DNA of 64,000 nt from Pyxidicoccus fallax. GTDB taxonomy: Bacteria > Myxococcota > Myxococcia > Myxococcales > Myxococcaceae. Within the stretch, counting starts at the first letter, position 1. Each line of letters begins with the position of its first letter. Below are positions 45,339-53,683 of the stretch, piece after piece. Position numbers and translations under genes: made by a program. The notes beneath the pieces were generated by a model. That model did no database searches. It was not told the origin of the DNA and was given only the letters and a program-made list of their open reading frames with translations. Location: contig NZ_JABBJJ010000011.1 in the NCBI RefSeq assembly GCF_012933655.1, forward strand, positions 1 through 64,000, read 5' to 3'.

Positions 45339-45356
45339 TTCCCGAAACACCGGGAA
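45339..45356 (+). terminator. weak hairpin after the hemerythrin gene
   Basis: TTCCCG (45339-45344) pairs with CGGGAA (45351-45356) over 6 nt, 15 bp after the stop. No T-run follows. Confidence 0.35.
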
Positions 45357-45525
45357 ACAGGTGAGACCTGCGACAAAAGGGCTGTCGGGACGTTGCAGAG
45401 TCACAACTTTTATCGCTTCCTTTAGACAAATCCTTTTTTGGAAGGTATGGGTATGGCTGCATCACAAGACAGCATCCCCCCTTCTTTGACCTACCCCCCT
45501 CGTTTCCCAGGTGAGGATTCAACGA
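45357..45525 (+). promoter_or_regulatory. low-GC leader of the AT-hook protein gene
   Basis: The segment around 45401-45450 is unusually AT-rich for this genome (TTTTATCGC, CCTTTAGACAAATCC then TTTTTTGG), and pyrimidine-rich C-runs follow. It probably contains the promoter of the next gene; no clear -35/-10 pair can be assigned. Confidence 0.4.
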
Positions 45526-46053
45526 ATGTCCGTGGACAAAGCGTTTCGGGACATGATCCGCAACGAAATCGATGCGCAGCTCAAGCCGCTCCGTGACGTG
45601 GTGTCGCGTCTGGAGGCGGGCACGGCGGATCTGGACGCGCTTCGCAACGTGGCCGAGCGGCTGGCGCCGCTGGCCGAGGTCGTGGGCCCCCTGTTCGGCG
45701 CCAACGCGCCGGCGGCCAAGGCGGGCCGTCGTGGGCCGGGCCGTCCTCCCGCGCGCGCCGCGGTGAGCGCCCCGCCGGCGGCGGGTGGCAAGCGCCGCGG
45801 CCGCAAGCCGGCGGCCAGTGGCACCGAGGGCTCGCGCGCGTGCGCCATCATCGGCTGCGGCAAGCCCAGCCGCACCAAGGGCTACTGCGCGGCCCACTAC
45901 CAGAAGCTGCGGATGCTGGAGAAGACCAACCGCCGGCCCTCCGCGTGGCGGGACTACGCCGAGCCGGACTCCGTCGAGGACATCAAGCTGCCGCGTGGAC
46001 GCGCCGCGTCCAAGGCGTTGGCGGCGGCCGCCCAGGCCGGCAACGCCGGTTAG
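45526..46053 (+). CDS. AT-hook protein with a CxxC-type zinc-knuckle-like segment
   Basis: The 175-residue basic protein has an N-terminal coiled-coil helix (DAQLKPLRDVVSRLEAGTAD), two AT-hook-like elements (RRGPGRPP and KRRGRKPA) and a C-terminal segment CAIIGCGKPSRTKGYCAAHY with spaced Cys and His able to hold a metal. It ends in an Ala-rich tail. It is likely a nucleoid-associated or regulatory DNA-binding protein; such AT-hook proteins are frequent in myxobacteria. ATG 45526 has GTGAGGA upstream. I know no name for it. Confidence 0.72.
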   Translation: MSVDKAFRDMIRNEIDAQLKPLRDVVSRLEAGTADLDALRNVAERLAPLAEVVGPLFGANAPAAKAGRRGPGRPPARAAVSAPPAAGGKRRGRKPAASGTEGSRACAIIGCGKPSRTKGYCAAHYQKLRMLEKTNRRPSAWRDYAEPDSVEDIKLPRGRAASKALAAAAQAGNAG

Positions 46054-46190
46054 CCTAGCGGCACGCTGCCCCGGCCCGGGCAGGAACGTGACCGCGCCCC
46101 CGTCTACCGTGCTCCCATGCCGTGCAGGGAGAGGGTTCGGGGTTCGTCCGTGCGAGAGAGACTTGCTCGCGGGGACTCGCAGGAGCATGT

Positions 46191-47069
46191 ATGCCCGGGC
46201 CCATGAACAAACGAGACCTGGAGCCTGGAATCCTCACCGACCTGGCCGGTAGGACCACGTACGGTGAATACCTTCAGCTCGACCGGCTGCTGTCGGCGCA
46301 GGTTCCGCGCTCGCAACCGCCGCATCACGACGAGCTGCTCTTCATCATCCAGCACCAGACGAGCGAGCTGTGGATGAAGCTGCTCATCCACGAGCTGAGC
46401 GCGTGCATCCGCTATGTGCAGGCGGACCGGCTGGAGCCCTCGTTCAAGATTTTCGCGCGGGTGGCGCACATCCAGCGGATGCTCTTCGAGCAGTGGAGCG
46501 TGCTGGAGACGCTCACGCCGAACGAGTACCTGGAGTTCCGGGAGACGCTCGGCAGCGCGTCGGGGTTCCAGAGCTTCCAGTACCGCGCGGTGGAGTTCCT
46601 GCTGGGCAACAAGGACCCGCAGGCGCTGGGGCCCTTCCGCCACGTGCCGGCCATCCACAGCGAGCTGGAGCGGCTGTTCGAGTCCCCCAGCCTCTACGAC
46701 GAATTCCTTCGCCACCTGGCGCGCATGGGGCACAAGGTGCCGCAGAGCCACGTGCAGCGCGACTGGCGCACGCCGTACGAGAAGAGCCCCGAGGTGATGG
46801 AGGTGTTCCGCCGCATCTACGAGGACACGGACGCGCACTGGGATGCGTATGAGATGTGCGAGAAGCTGGTGGACACCGAGGAGCGGTTCCAGCTCTGGCG
46901 CTACCGCCACATGATGACGGTGATGCGCATCATCGGCTTCAAGCAGGGCACCGGCGGCTCGTCGGGCGTGGGCTTTTTGCGCAAGGCGTTGGACCTGCGC
47001 TTCTTCCCGGAGCTGTGGGACGTGCGCACGGAGCTGGCGCCGCCCACGGCCCGCAACCGGGGGCCGTGA
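46191..47069 (+). CDS. kynA: tryptophan 2,3-dioxygenase
   Basis: The 292-residue haem enzyme makes the first step of the kynurenine route. Motifs are [56 protein letters not shown] and the haem-ligand region [20 protein letters not shown], then [14 protein letters not shown] 46191 has AGGAG at 5 bp; ATG 46203 (MNKRDLEPG) is the alternative. No other kynurenine genes are beside it. Confidence 0.93.
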   Translation: MPGPMNKRDLEPGILTDLAGRTTYGEYLQLDRLLSAQVPRSQPPHHDELLFIIQHQTSELWMKLLIHELSACIRYVQADRLEPSFKIFARVAHIQRMLFEQWSVLETLTPNEYLEFRETLGSASGFQSFQYRAVEFLLGNKDPQALGPFRHVPAIHSELERLFESPSLYDEFLRHLARMGHKVPQSHVQRDWRTPYEKSPEVMEVFRRIYEDTDAHWDAYEMCEKLVDTEERFQLWRYRHMMTVMRIIGFKQGTGGSSGVGFLRKALDLRFFPELWDVRTELAPPTARNRGP

Positions 47070-47096
47070 GCGGTTGACTCAGCGAGTACCGCTCAC
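47066..47096. terminator. bidirectional hairpin overlapping both stop codons
   Basis: GTGAGCGGT (47066-47074) pairs with ACCGCTCAC (47088-47096) over a 13-nt loop. The stem contains the stop codons of both convergent genes (kynA and the Cys-rich protein). Confidence 0.55.
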
Positions 47097-47470
47097 TGCC
47101 ACTGGCAGCCCTTGATTTTCTTGCAGAAGGCCGGGTTGGTGGCCGTCTCGCACTTTGGCGCCAGGCCCATGCAGGTCCGGGTGGCGAAGGAGTAGGCGCA
47201 CCCCGGCTGGCTGCTGCAGAAGGTCTGCCCATAGACGGCGCAGAAGGTGGCCTTGCCGGTGCAGCGGCCGCCCTCTTCGGACGCGGCGGTGGACTCGCCC
47301 TTCTCCGGCTCCGGCTTCGCCTTGTCCCTGGCGGAGCCGGCGTCCTGGGCGGCGGGCGTACCCGCGTCAGGGGTTGGAGGGGCCTTCGCGCTGGCGGGAG
47401 AACATGCCAGCAACACCGCCACCGCGGCGCCCGAGAAGAGACCCAGACGACGCACCATGCGCTGAACCAC
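47093..47470 (-). CDS. Cys-rich exported protein or lipoprotein
   Basis: The 125-residue product has a signal (LFSGAAVAVLLACSPASA), a low-complexity Pro/Asp/Glu/Lys linker, and a C-terminal domain with eight Cys (CTGKATFCAVYGQTFC, CAYS, CMGLAPKCETA, CKKIKGC). The LLAC could be a lipobox. GTG 47470 is preceded by AAGGA at 7 bp; ATG 47458 is possible. Small Cys-rich secreted domains of this kind recur in myxobacteria; function unknown. Confidence 0.65.
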   Translation of the reverse strand: MVQRMVRRLGLFSGAAVAVLLACSPASAKAPPTPDAGTPAAQDAGSARDKAKPEPEKGESTAASEEGGRCTGKATFCAVYGQTFCSSQPGCAYSFATRTCMGLAPKCETATNPAFCKKIKGCQWQ

Positions 47471-47722
47471 GACTCCGTCCTTTCAGATGGCGGAGCCCGG
47501 CCCCCCTCCGCCCATGTGCTGGCGAGGCACTCTAGAGGCGCATTCCCTCCGGAGCGAGGGGGGCACGGTGATGACGTTGGCGGAGAGGGCGGGCATTCGA
47601 CCGGCGCGGAATGGCTGGTTGGACGGTTGCCCTGCGTCCGGCCCGCGTGGACTGCCCATTCCGGGGCCGCTCCCTAGCTTGAGGAGACCCACACCTTCGT
47701 TCCCTCACGGGAGGAGAGCACC

Positions 47723-47899
47723 ATGGCCGAGCGCGATGTCCCCAAGAAGGACCCACGGCTGCCCGAGGACGAGGCGCCCCTCAAGCGCGAGGCGGGCGAT
47801 CGGCCCGTTCCCTCGCCAGGGCACATCGGCAACCTGCCGGATGACAGCCCCGGCCCTGGCAAGCCTGTCGTCTTCCCGCCGCATGAGCCGGAGGAGTGA
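47723..47899 (+). CDS. 58-residue Pro-rich hydrophilic protein
   Basis: The 58-residue product (MAERDVPKKDPRLPEDEAPL...) is hydrophilic and rich in Pro, Asp, Glu and Lys, with no Cys or hydrophobic core, so it is likely disordered. AGGAG lies just upstream of ATG 47723. No family recognised. It is preceded by 252 bp without a gene and followed by 183 bp to the Uma2 gene. Confidence 0.5.
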   Translation: MAERDVPKKDPRLPEDEAPLKREAGDRPVPSPGHIGNLPDDSPGPGKPVVFPPHEPEE

Positions 47900-48082
47900 G
47901 TGAGGGCCGGTTCCGCCGGCCCCGCGCTCCTGTAACATCGGACGTGTCGCGCCATCCCCTGCGCGCGGGTGGCGCGAGTCTTTTGCCTGGAGGATTGTCC
48001 TGACGTAGCCACGGCTTGCAATGTCGGACCGGGGTGCGAATCTCCGGTCATGAGACTACCTCACGGGTTGCCCATCCAGCAA

Positions 48083-48637
48083 ATGACCCAGAAGCCCGCC
48101 ACCTATGCCGATTTGGAGGCCCTCCCGTCCGACAAGATAGGGGAGCTGATTGGCGGCGTGCTGTACGCGAGTCCGCGGCCGACCATGTCGCATGGGCGGG
48201 CAGCCTCCCATCTATATGGAGAGCTGTATGGACCCTTCGGCCGCGGTGGTGGTGACGGGCCCGGGGGCTGGCACCTCATCTTCGAGCCCGAACTGCACCT
48301 GGGCGACGACGTGCTCGTGCCCGACCTCGCGGGCTGGCGGCGCGAGCGCGTGCCAGAGCTGCCGTCGGGTGTCGGCGTCAGGATTGCTCCGGATTGGGTC
48401 TGTGAAGTGCTCTCGCCCTCCACCGCCGCGCTGGACCGTGACCGGAAGATGACCGTCTACGCGCGTGAAGGTGTGCGGCACGTATGGCTCATCGACCCGA
48501 AGCCTCGCACCCTGGAGGTCTTCCGGCTGGAGGACTCACGCTACGTTCCACTCGCCACACATGCGGGTGGGGCCATCGTCCGTGCCGAACCGTTCGATGT
48601 GTTCTCCCTGGAACTTCGCGTCCTCTGGGGGGTGTGA
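48083..48637 (+). CDS. Uma2 family endonuclease-like protein (DUF820)
   Basis: The 184-residue protein of the PD-(D/E)XK superfamily has QKPATYADLEALPSDKIGEL, LYASPRPTMSHGRA, FEPELHLGDDVLVPDLAGWR (catalytic Glu/Asp), VCEVLSPSTAALDRDRKMTV (E-x-LSPST) and YAREGVRHVWLIDPK. ATG 48083 agrees with the usual family start; ATG 48050 is open in frame. Uma2 proteins are common, often solitary, and their role is unclear. There is no sign of a transposon around it. Confidence 0.82.
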   Translation: MTQKPATYADLEALPSDKIGELIGGVLYASPRPTMSHGRAASHLYGELYGPFGRGGGDGPGGWHLIFEPELHLGDDVLVPDLAGWRRERVPELPSGVGVRIAPDWVCEVLSPSTAALDRDRKMTVYAREGVRHVWLIDPKPRTLEVFRLEDSRYVPLATHAGGAIVRAEPFDVFSLELRVLWGV

Positions 48638-48657
48638 GCGGTTACTCTGTCCGCACC

Positions 48658-49779
48658 ATGGATGCCGCGGTCCCCCTGCTCTTCGACAAGGCCCATTTCC
48701 TCTGCTACCGCACGTTCGACATCGCGGAGGAAATCGACCTCGAGCGCGCGCGCAAGGCGCTCACCGAGGACTCGCGCCGGCTGAAGCTGTCCCGCGAGAA
48801 CAGCCAGTACCTCCAGCTCCCCAACCCGCCGTTGGCCTATGAACTGGGCCGCCGCCCGCTCGCCCTGAAGGATGGGCCCGTCACGGTGGACGCCACCGCG
48901 CGCCTGTTCGACCACGGCGCCGCCTCCATCATCCTCCGCGTCCCCGTCGTCCCCGGCACCTCCTTCGAGCACCTCACGCGCGTGGCCGACGAGCTCTATG
49001 ACAGCCAGGCGCTGGAGGACCTCGCCCTGGAGCTCGTCGAGGGCGTGCGCCGCACCATCGCCCCCGCCGTGCAGGCGCCGCACCTGTGGGACCAGAACGA
49101 GAGCTACACCGTCATCTTCGCCGAAAGCATCCGCGGCAACCCGAGCGCGGAGCAGCTGCTCGCCCATGCGGACATCGCCCGGCTCCTCCTGGGCGAGAAC
49201 GGCTCCGTCCCCCTGTCCGCGGACGAAATCGAGTCCGTCACCAAGACGCGCTTCAGCTACACCGTCAACGACCTGGTCGTCATCGACTGGAACAGCGCCT
49301 TCGTCTACGAGCCCTCGGGCTCCCGGGACATCCCGGACCTGTTGGAGATCGCCAACGCGCAGCTCCTGGAGTTCCGCTACTACGACGAGCGGCTCGACTC
49401 GCACATCGCCCGCATCCACGACGAGGTGCAGGCCAAGCGCCACGGCTGGATTCGGCTGTTCCGCAGTCCCTACCGCAACCTGACGCGGCAGACGCTGGGC
49501 ACGCTGGTGGACCTCAACGAGTTCATCGAGCGCGTGGAGAACAGCCTCAAAATCATCGGCGACTTCTACCTGGCCAAGGTCTACGAGGGCGCCGTGCGCC
49601 GCATGCGCATCCCCGCGTGGCAGGACTCCGTCACCCGCAAGCAGCAGCTGCTCGCCCAGACGTATGGCCTGCTCAAGGGCGACGTGGACATCGACCGCTC
49701 CCACACGCTCGAGGCCATCATCATCCTCCTCATCGTGCTCGAAATCTTCTTCGCCTTCTTCAGGGTGTTCGAGCACTGA
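48658..49779 (+). CDS. RMND1/Sif2 (DUF155)-like membrane protein
   Basis: The 373-residue protein has a mixed N-terminal domain and a C-terminal helical part with LGTLVDLNEFIERVENSLKI, then RMRIPAWQDSVTRKQQLLAQ, ending in one TM segment (AIIILLIVLEIFFAFFRVF). This matches the DUF155 family (RMND1 in mitochondria, Sif2 in yeast) by arrangement. It would be tail-anchored in the inner membrane. It follows Uma2 by 20 bp. Function in bacteria unknown. Confidence 0.7.
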   Translation: MDAAVPLLFDKAHFLCYRTFDIAEEIDLERARKALTEDSRRLKLSRENSQYLQLPNPPLAYELGRRPLALKDGPVTVDATARLFDHGAASIILRVPVVPGTSFEHLTRVADELYDSQALEDLALELVEGVRRTIAPAVQAPHLWDQNESYTVIFAESIRGNPSAEQLLAHADIARLLLGENGSVPLSADEIESVTKTRFSYTVNDLVVIDWNSAFVYEPSGSRDIPDLLEIANAQLLEFRYYDERLDSHIARIHDEVQAKRHGWIRLFRSPYRNLTRQTLGTLVDLNEFIERVENSLKIIGDFYLAKVYEGAVRRMRIPAWQDSVTRKQQLLAQTYGLLKGDVDIDRSHTLEAIIILLIVLEIFFAFFRVFEH

Positions 49780-49888
49780 GCACTGTAGGGAGGGGTAGAG
49801 CCCACCCCCGGGTTCCCCTGATTCCCCAGACGTGGGAGAATACGAGTTGAGGCAGGGGCGTCACGGCCCGTGCCGGGGGGAGTGGGGC

Positions 49889-52783
49889 ATGAAGGTGCCC
49901 GAGAGCAGCCTGGTTGCCGCGGTGGACCGCATGTCGCGGGCCCTGGAGCGGTTCGCGGCGGCACCGCCAGTGGTGGCGGTGCTGGAGGAATTGCTACGTC
50001 AATCAGCGGCCACGCTGGACGCGCCCGGTGCCTTCGTGTGCTGGTGGGGCGAGTCTGGGAGGCTGCGCACACTCGTCACGCCGGGAGTGCCCGAGGAGGC
50101 CGCCACCATCTGCGCGCAGCGGCTCTTGGCGTCCGCGCCCGGCCCTTCCGAGCTGCCGGTGCCGTACGTGGCGGCGGAGCTGGAGCGCGACGGGCTGCTG
50201 GCGGACGAGCCGGAGGCGCGACGGCGACTGGCCGCGGGCGCGCTCCTGTCGCTGCCCATCTTCTTCTCCTCGGGGAGGGGGGCCGCCGGGGTGCTGGCGG
50301 TGCTCTTCCGTCAGGCACGGCAGCCCACGGAGGCGGACATCAAACGCTTCGGACTCTACTCGCGGCTGGCCGGGCTGGCCCTGGAGCGCGAGCGCACGGC
50401 GGAGACCACGCGCCAGTCGGTGCTGCACGCGCGCGCGGAGGTGGAGCAGAGCGAGGTGCTGCGCCTCAGCCGCTTCCAGGCGGTGACGGAGGCCTTCGGC
50501 CGCGCGCTCACCCGCGACGAGGTGGCGCGCGTGGTGCTGGAGCTGGGCCTGCCCGCGGTGGGAGCGGTGGGCGGCATGGTGCACCTGGTGGACCCGGCGG
50601 GGACGGCGGTGGAGCTGACGGCCTCGGTGGGCGTGCCCGAGGACCTGGTGGCGCCCATGCGTGTGCTGCCCAAGGGCGGCAAGGACCTGCCGGGCTACGA
50701 GGCGGTCCGCACGGGCGCGCCGGTGTGGCTGGAGACGGCGGACGAGGTGCGCGCGCGCTACCCGCGGCTGTCGTCCCTGGTGGGGCCAGGTCGGATGCAG
50801 TCGCTGGTGATGCTGCCGCTGTACGTGGAGGGGCACGTCTTCGGAACGCTGGGCTTCGGCTTCGCGGAGGCGAAGCGCTTCTCCGCGCTGGAGCGCACGT
50901 CCATCACCGGGCTGGCGCGGCAGTGTGGTCAGGCGCTGGAGCGCTCGCGGCTGTACGAGCGGGAGCGCACCGCGCGGCTCCAGGCCGAGGAGGCCGGACA
51001 GCGCCTGCAGCTGCTGGCGGACGCGAGCGCCCTGGTGGCCAGCTCGCTGGAGTGGGAGGACACGGTGTCCGGCGTGGCGAAGCTCGCGCTGGGCGGCTTC
51101 GCGGATGGGTGCACCGTGGACGCGTACGAGGACGGCGTGGTGCGCCGGCTGGCGGTGCTGCACGCCGACTCGCGCGAGGCGCCGACGGACTCGGAGATGC
51201 CGTGTGTCGTGCCCGAGGCCGCGGGGCCGCTGCACGCCTCGCTGCTGTCGGAGGTGCTGGCCACGGGGCGCGCGCGGATGCTGACGCGTCCGAAGGGGAT
51301 GGAGGCGCTGGCGGCGGACGGGACGCGCCTGCCCGGTGGGGGCTCGCTCATCGTGGCGCCGCTGGTGGCGCGCCATCGCACGCAGGGGGCGCTCACCTTC
51401 GTGCGCGGCGAGGAGCGCACGTCCTTCGACGAGGCGGACCTGGCGCTGGCGGTGGAGCTGGCGGGACGGGCGGCGCTGGCCATCGACAACGCGCGGCTGC
51501 TGCGCCAGGCCCGCACGGCGGAGGAGGAGAGCCGGAGGAGCGCCGCGCGGCTCCACGTGCTGGTGCAGGTCAGCCAGCTCATCGCCGAGGCGGGGCTGGA
51601 CCTGCCCACGGTGCTGGACGTGCTGGCGAGCAAGGTGTCCGAGGCGATTGGCGACGCGTGCGTGCTCCAGCTCCTGTCCGAGGACCGGGTGCACCTGGAC
51701 GTGGTGTCGCTGCACCACCCGAACCCGGGCGCGCGCGTGGTGCTGGAGGAGTCGCTGCGGCGGCACCCGCCCCGGCTGGGCGAGGGGCTGTCGGGGCGCG
51801 TGGCGGCCACCGGGCAGACGCTCTTCCTGCCCCGGCTGAAGGCGGAGGAGCTTCACGGCGAGCGGCTGCCGGAGGTGGTGTCCTTCCTGGAGCACTACGG
51901 GCCGCACAGCCTCATCATCGTCCCGCTGGGCGCGCGGGGCCGCGTGGTGGGCACGCTGGGGGTGATGCGCGAGGCGCAGGGGCGCGAGTACACCGTGGAG
52001 GAGCGCGCGCTGCTGGAGAGCCTGGCGGCGCGCGCGGCGCTGGCCATCGAGGACGCCCGGCTGTACGGCGCGGCCACGCAGGCGGTGCGGGCGCGCGACG
52101 AGCTGCTGTCGGTGGCGGGGCACGAGCTGAAGTCGCCGCTCAACGCGCTCCAGCTCCAGATTCACCTGCTGGCGCGCATGGCGAAGGACGCGATGGCGGT
52201 CAACGGGCTGGCGGAGCGCGCGGAGAGGGCGGCGCGGGCGAGCCAGCGGCTGGGACTGCTCATCGACGACCTGCTGGACGTGTCGCGCATCAGCGCCGGG
52301 CGGCTGAGCCTCCAGCGCGAGGAGGTGGACCTGGCGGCGCTGACGCGCGAGCTGGTGGCGCGCATGTCCGAGGAGCTGGTGCGCGCGGGAAGCGAGGTGC
52401 GACTGGTGGCGGACACGCCGGTGATGGGCAGGTGGGACCGGTTGCGGCTGGAGCAGGTGCTGGTGAATCTGCTGACCAACGCGGCGAAGTACGGCGCGGG
52501 CCGGCCGGTGCTGGTGACGGTGGATGCGCGGGGCTCGGTGGCACGGCTGGCGGTCCGCGACGAGGGCATCGGCGTGGCGCCGGAGGAGCAGGAGCGCATC
52601 TTCGAGCGCTTCGAGCGCTCGGCGTCGGTGCAGCACTTCAAGGGGCTGGGCCTGGGACTGTGGATTACCCGGCGCATCATCGAGGCCCACGGTGGCTGCA
52701 TCCGCCTGGAGAGCGAGCCGGGCAAGGGCTCCACCTTCACCGTGGAGCTGCCCCTGGCCGAGGCCGTGTCGCAGACGGGATAG
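49889..52783 (+). CDS. multi-GAF sensor histidine kinase
   Basis: The 964-residue soluble kinase has four GAF-like domains in series at about 1-185, 205-375, 385-550 and 560-735 (for example GRMQSLVMLPLYVEGHVFGT and LIIVPLGARGRVVGTLGVMR). HisKA follows with His745 (SVAGHELKSPLNALQ), then HATPase_c (VLVNLLTNAAKYG; DEGIGVAPEEQERIFERFER; GLGLGLWITRRIIEAHGG). There is no TM segment or receiver. ATG 49889 has a G-rich Shine-Dalgarno. It probably senses small ligands or redox state; the partner regulator is not adjacent. Confidence 0.9.
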   Translation: MKVPESSLVAAVDRMSRALERFAAAPPVVAVLEELLRQSAATLDAPGAFVCWWGESGRLRTLVTPGVPEEAATICAQRLLASAPGPSELPVPYVAAELERDGLLADEPEARRRLAAGALLSLPIFFSSGRGAAGVLAVLFRQARQPTEADIKRFGLYSRLAGLALERERTAETTRQSVLHARAEVEQSEVLRLSRFQAVTEAFGRALTRDEVARVVLELGLPAVGAVGGMVHLVDPAGTAVELTASVGVPEDLVAPMRVLPKGGKDLPGYEAVRTGAPVWLETADEVRARYPRLSSLVGPGRMQSLVMLPLYVEGHVFGTLGFGFAEAKRFSALERTSITGLARQCGQALERSRLYERERTARLQAEEAGQRLQLLADASALVASSLEWEDTVSGVAKLALGGFADGCTVDAYEDGVVRRLAVLHADSREAPTDSEMPCVVPEAAGPLHASLLSEVLATGRARMLTRPKGMEALAADGTRLPGGGSLIVAPLVARHRTQGALTFVRGEERTSFDEADLALAVELAGRAALAIDNARLLRQARTAEEESRRSAARLHVLVQVSQLIAEAGLDLPTVLDVLASKVSEAIGDACVLQLLSEDRVHLDVVSLHHPNPGARVVLEESLRRHPPRLGEGLSGRVAATGQTLFLPRLKAEELHGERLPEVVSFLEHYGPHSLIIVPLGARGRVVGTLGVMREAQGREYTVEERALLESLAARAALAIEDARLYGAATQAVRARDELLSVAGHELKSPLNALQLQIHLLARMAKDAMAVNGLAERAERAARASQRLGLLIDDLLDVSRISAGRLSLQREEVDLAALTRELVARMSEELVRAGSEVRLVADTPVMGRWDRLRLEQVLVNLLTNAAKYGAGRPVLVTVDARGSVARLAVRDEGIGVAPEEQERIFERFERSASVQHFKGLGLGLWITRRIIEAHGGCIRLESEPGKGSTFTVELPLAEAVSQTG

Positions 52784-52835
52784 GTGCTCCCATATTTTCA
52801 TGCGCGGGTGGAAGAAACGCGGTTAAGTCGTCGCG

Positions 52836-53540
52836 ATGCCGAGGCCGAAGGGCAGTCGCAACCGCGACCATGAGGAGAACCGGCGCGCCATCCTGCGGTC
52901 GCTGCAGCAACGCCTGCTGACCGTGGGGGGCGCGACGGCCAGCTTCCGCGAGCTGGCGGCCAGCGCCGGGCTCAACCCGGCGACGCTGCGGCACTACTTC
53001 AAGACGCGCGAGGAGCTGCTCCAGGCCGTCTTCGTCGCCCTGCGCGAGGTGGGAGAGCGCTACGTCGCCGAGGGGGCCACGGCCGACCGGGGGGACGCGC
53101 GCGCCTCGCTGCGCTGGTTCCTGGAGTACTTCCAGGGCGGCTGGTCCCGGGGGCTGGGGCCCATGCACACCCTGGGGTTCACCGCGGGGCTCGTGGACCC
53201 GAACGTGGGCGCGACGTACCTCAACGAGGTGCTGGACCCCACGCTCCAGTCCGCGGAGGCGCGCATCGCGCTCCACGTGGCGAAGGGGGAGCTGGCCCCG
53301 TGCGACCTGCGCCATGCGGCGCTGGAGCTGGTGACGCCGTTCATGTTCGCCCTGCTGCACCAGCACGGGTTGCAGGGCACGAAGTGCCGTCCGCTCGCGC
53401 TCGACCGGTTCCTGGATGACCACGTGGAGCGGTTCCTGAAGGCGCACGGGGTGGAGGGGGGACGCCCCGAGCCGCGCCCGCGGAAGGCAGCCTCCGGGAA
53501 GAGGCCGGGGGCACGTCGAGCGAAGGCGCCTCGGAAGTAG
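52836..53540 (+). CDS. TetR family transcriptional regulator
   Basis: The 234-residue protein has an N-terminal HTH (RRAILRSLQQRLLTVGGATA, SFRELAASAGLNPATLRHYF, KTREELLQAVF) and a helical ligand-binding half. The tail is Lys/Arg/Pro-rich and could add DNA contact. It is followed after 125 bp by a TonB-dependent receptor gene, and that gap contains inverted repeats. Inference: it represses the receptor operon. Confidence 0.88.
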   Translation: MPRPKGSRNRDHEENRRAILRSLQQRLLTVGGATASFRELAASAGLNPATLRHYFKTREELLQAVFVALREVGERYVAEGATADRGDARASLRWFLEYFQGGWSRGLGPMHTLGFTAGLVDPNVGATYLNEVLDPTLQSAEARIALHVAKGELAPCDLRHAALELVTPFMFALLHQHGLQGTKCRPLALDRFLDDHVERFLKAHGVEGGRPEPRPRKAASGKRPGARRAKAPRK

Positions 53541-53563
53541 GGGCAAGCGGGTTTATGGAACCA

Positions 53564-53683
53564 GTTGATTGAAGATATCTGTCCTGGAGCGAGCTTTCCG
53601 GTAACGGAATTTCCGCTGGGACGTCCTGGGCCTCTATACGGGCTGAAACCGCCTGGAGGCCTTTCTTGATAGAGTCAATCAAC
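53564..53683. promoter_or_regulatory. inverted repeats in the promoter region of the TonB receptor gene
   Basis: GTTGATTGA (53564-53572) recurs as TCAATCAAC (53675-53683), the second half just inside the coding start. Between them lie TTCCG-GTAA-CGGAA (53596-53609) and GGAATTTCC (53606-53614). These could be TetR-type operators. A CTATAC (53633-53638) might be a -10. Confidence 0.45.

Noticed and set aside
48083-48637. Uma2 gene as part of a transposon
   Set aside because: No terminal inverted repeats, transposase or target duplication can be seen around it.
50003-52801. 932-codon minus-strand open frame opposite the GAF kinase
   Set aside because: Composition is dominated by Arg, His, Leu, Gln and no motif is present. 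It is a shadow of the histidine kinase gene.
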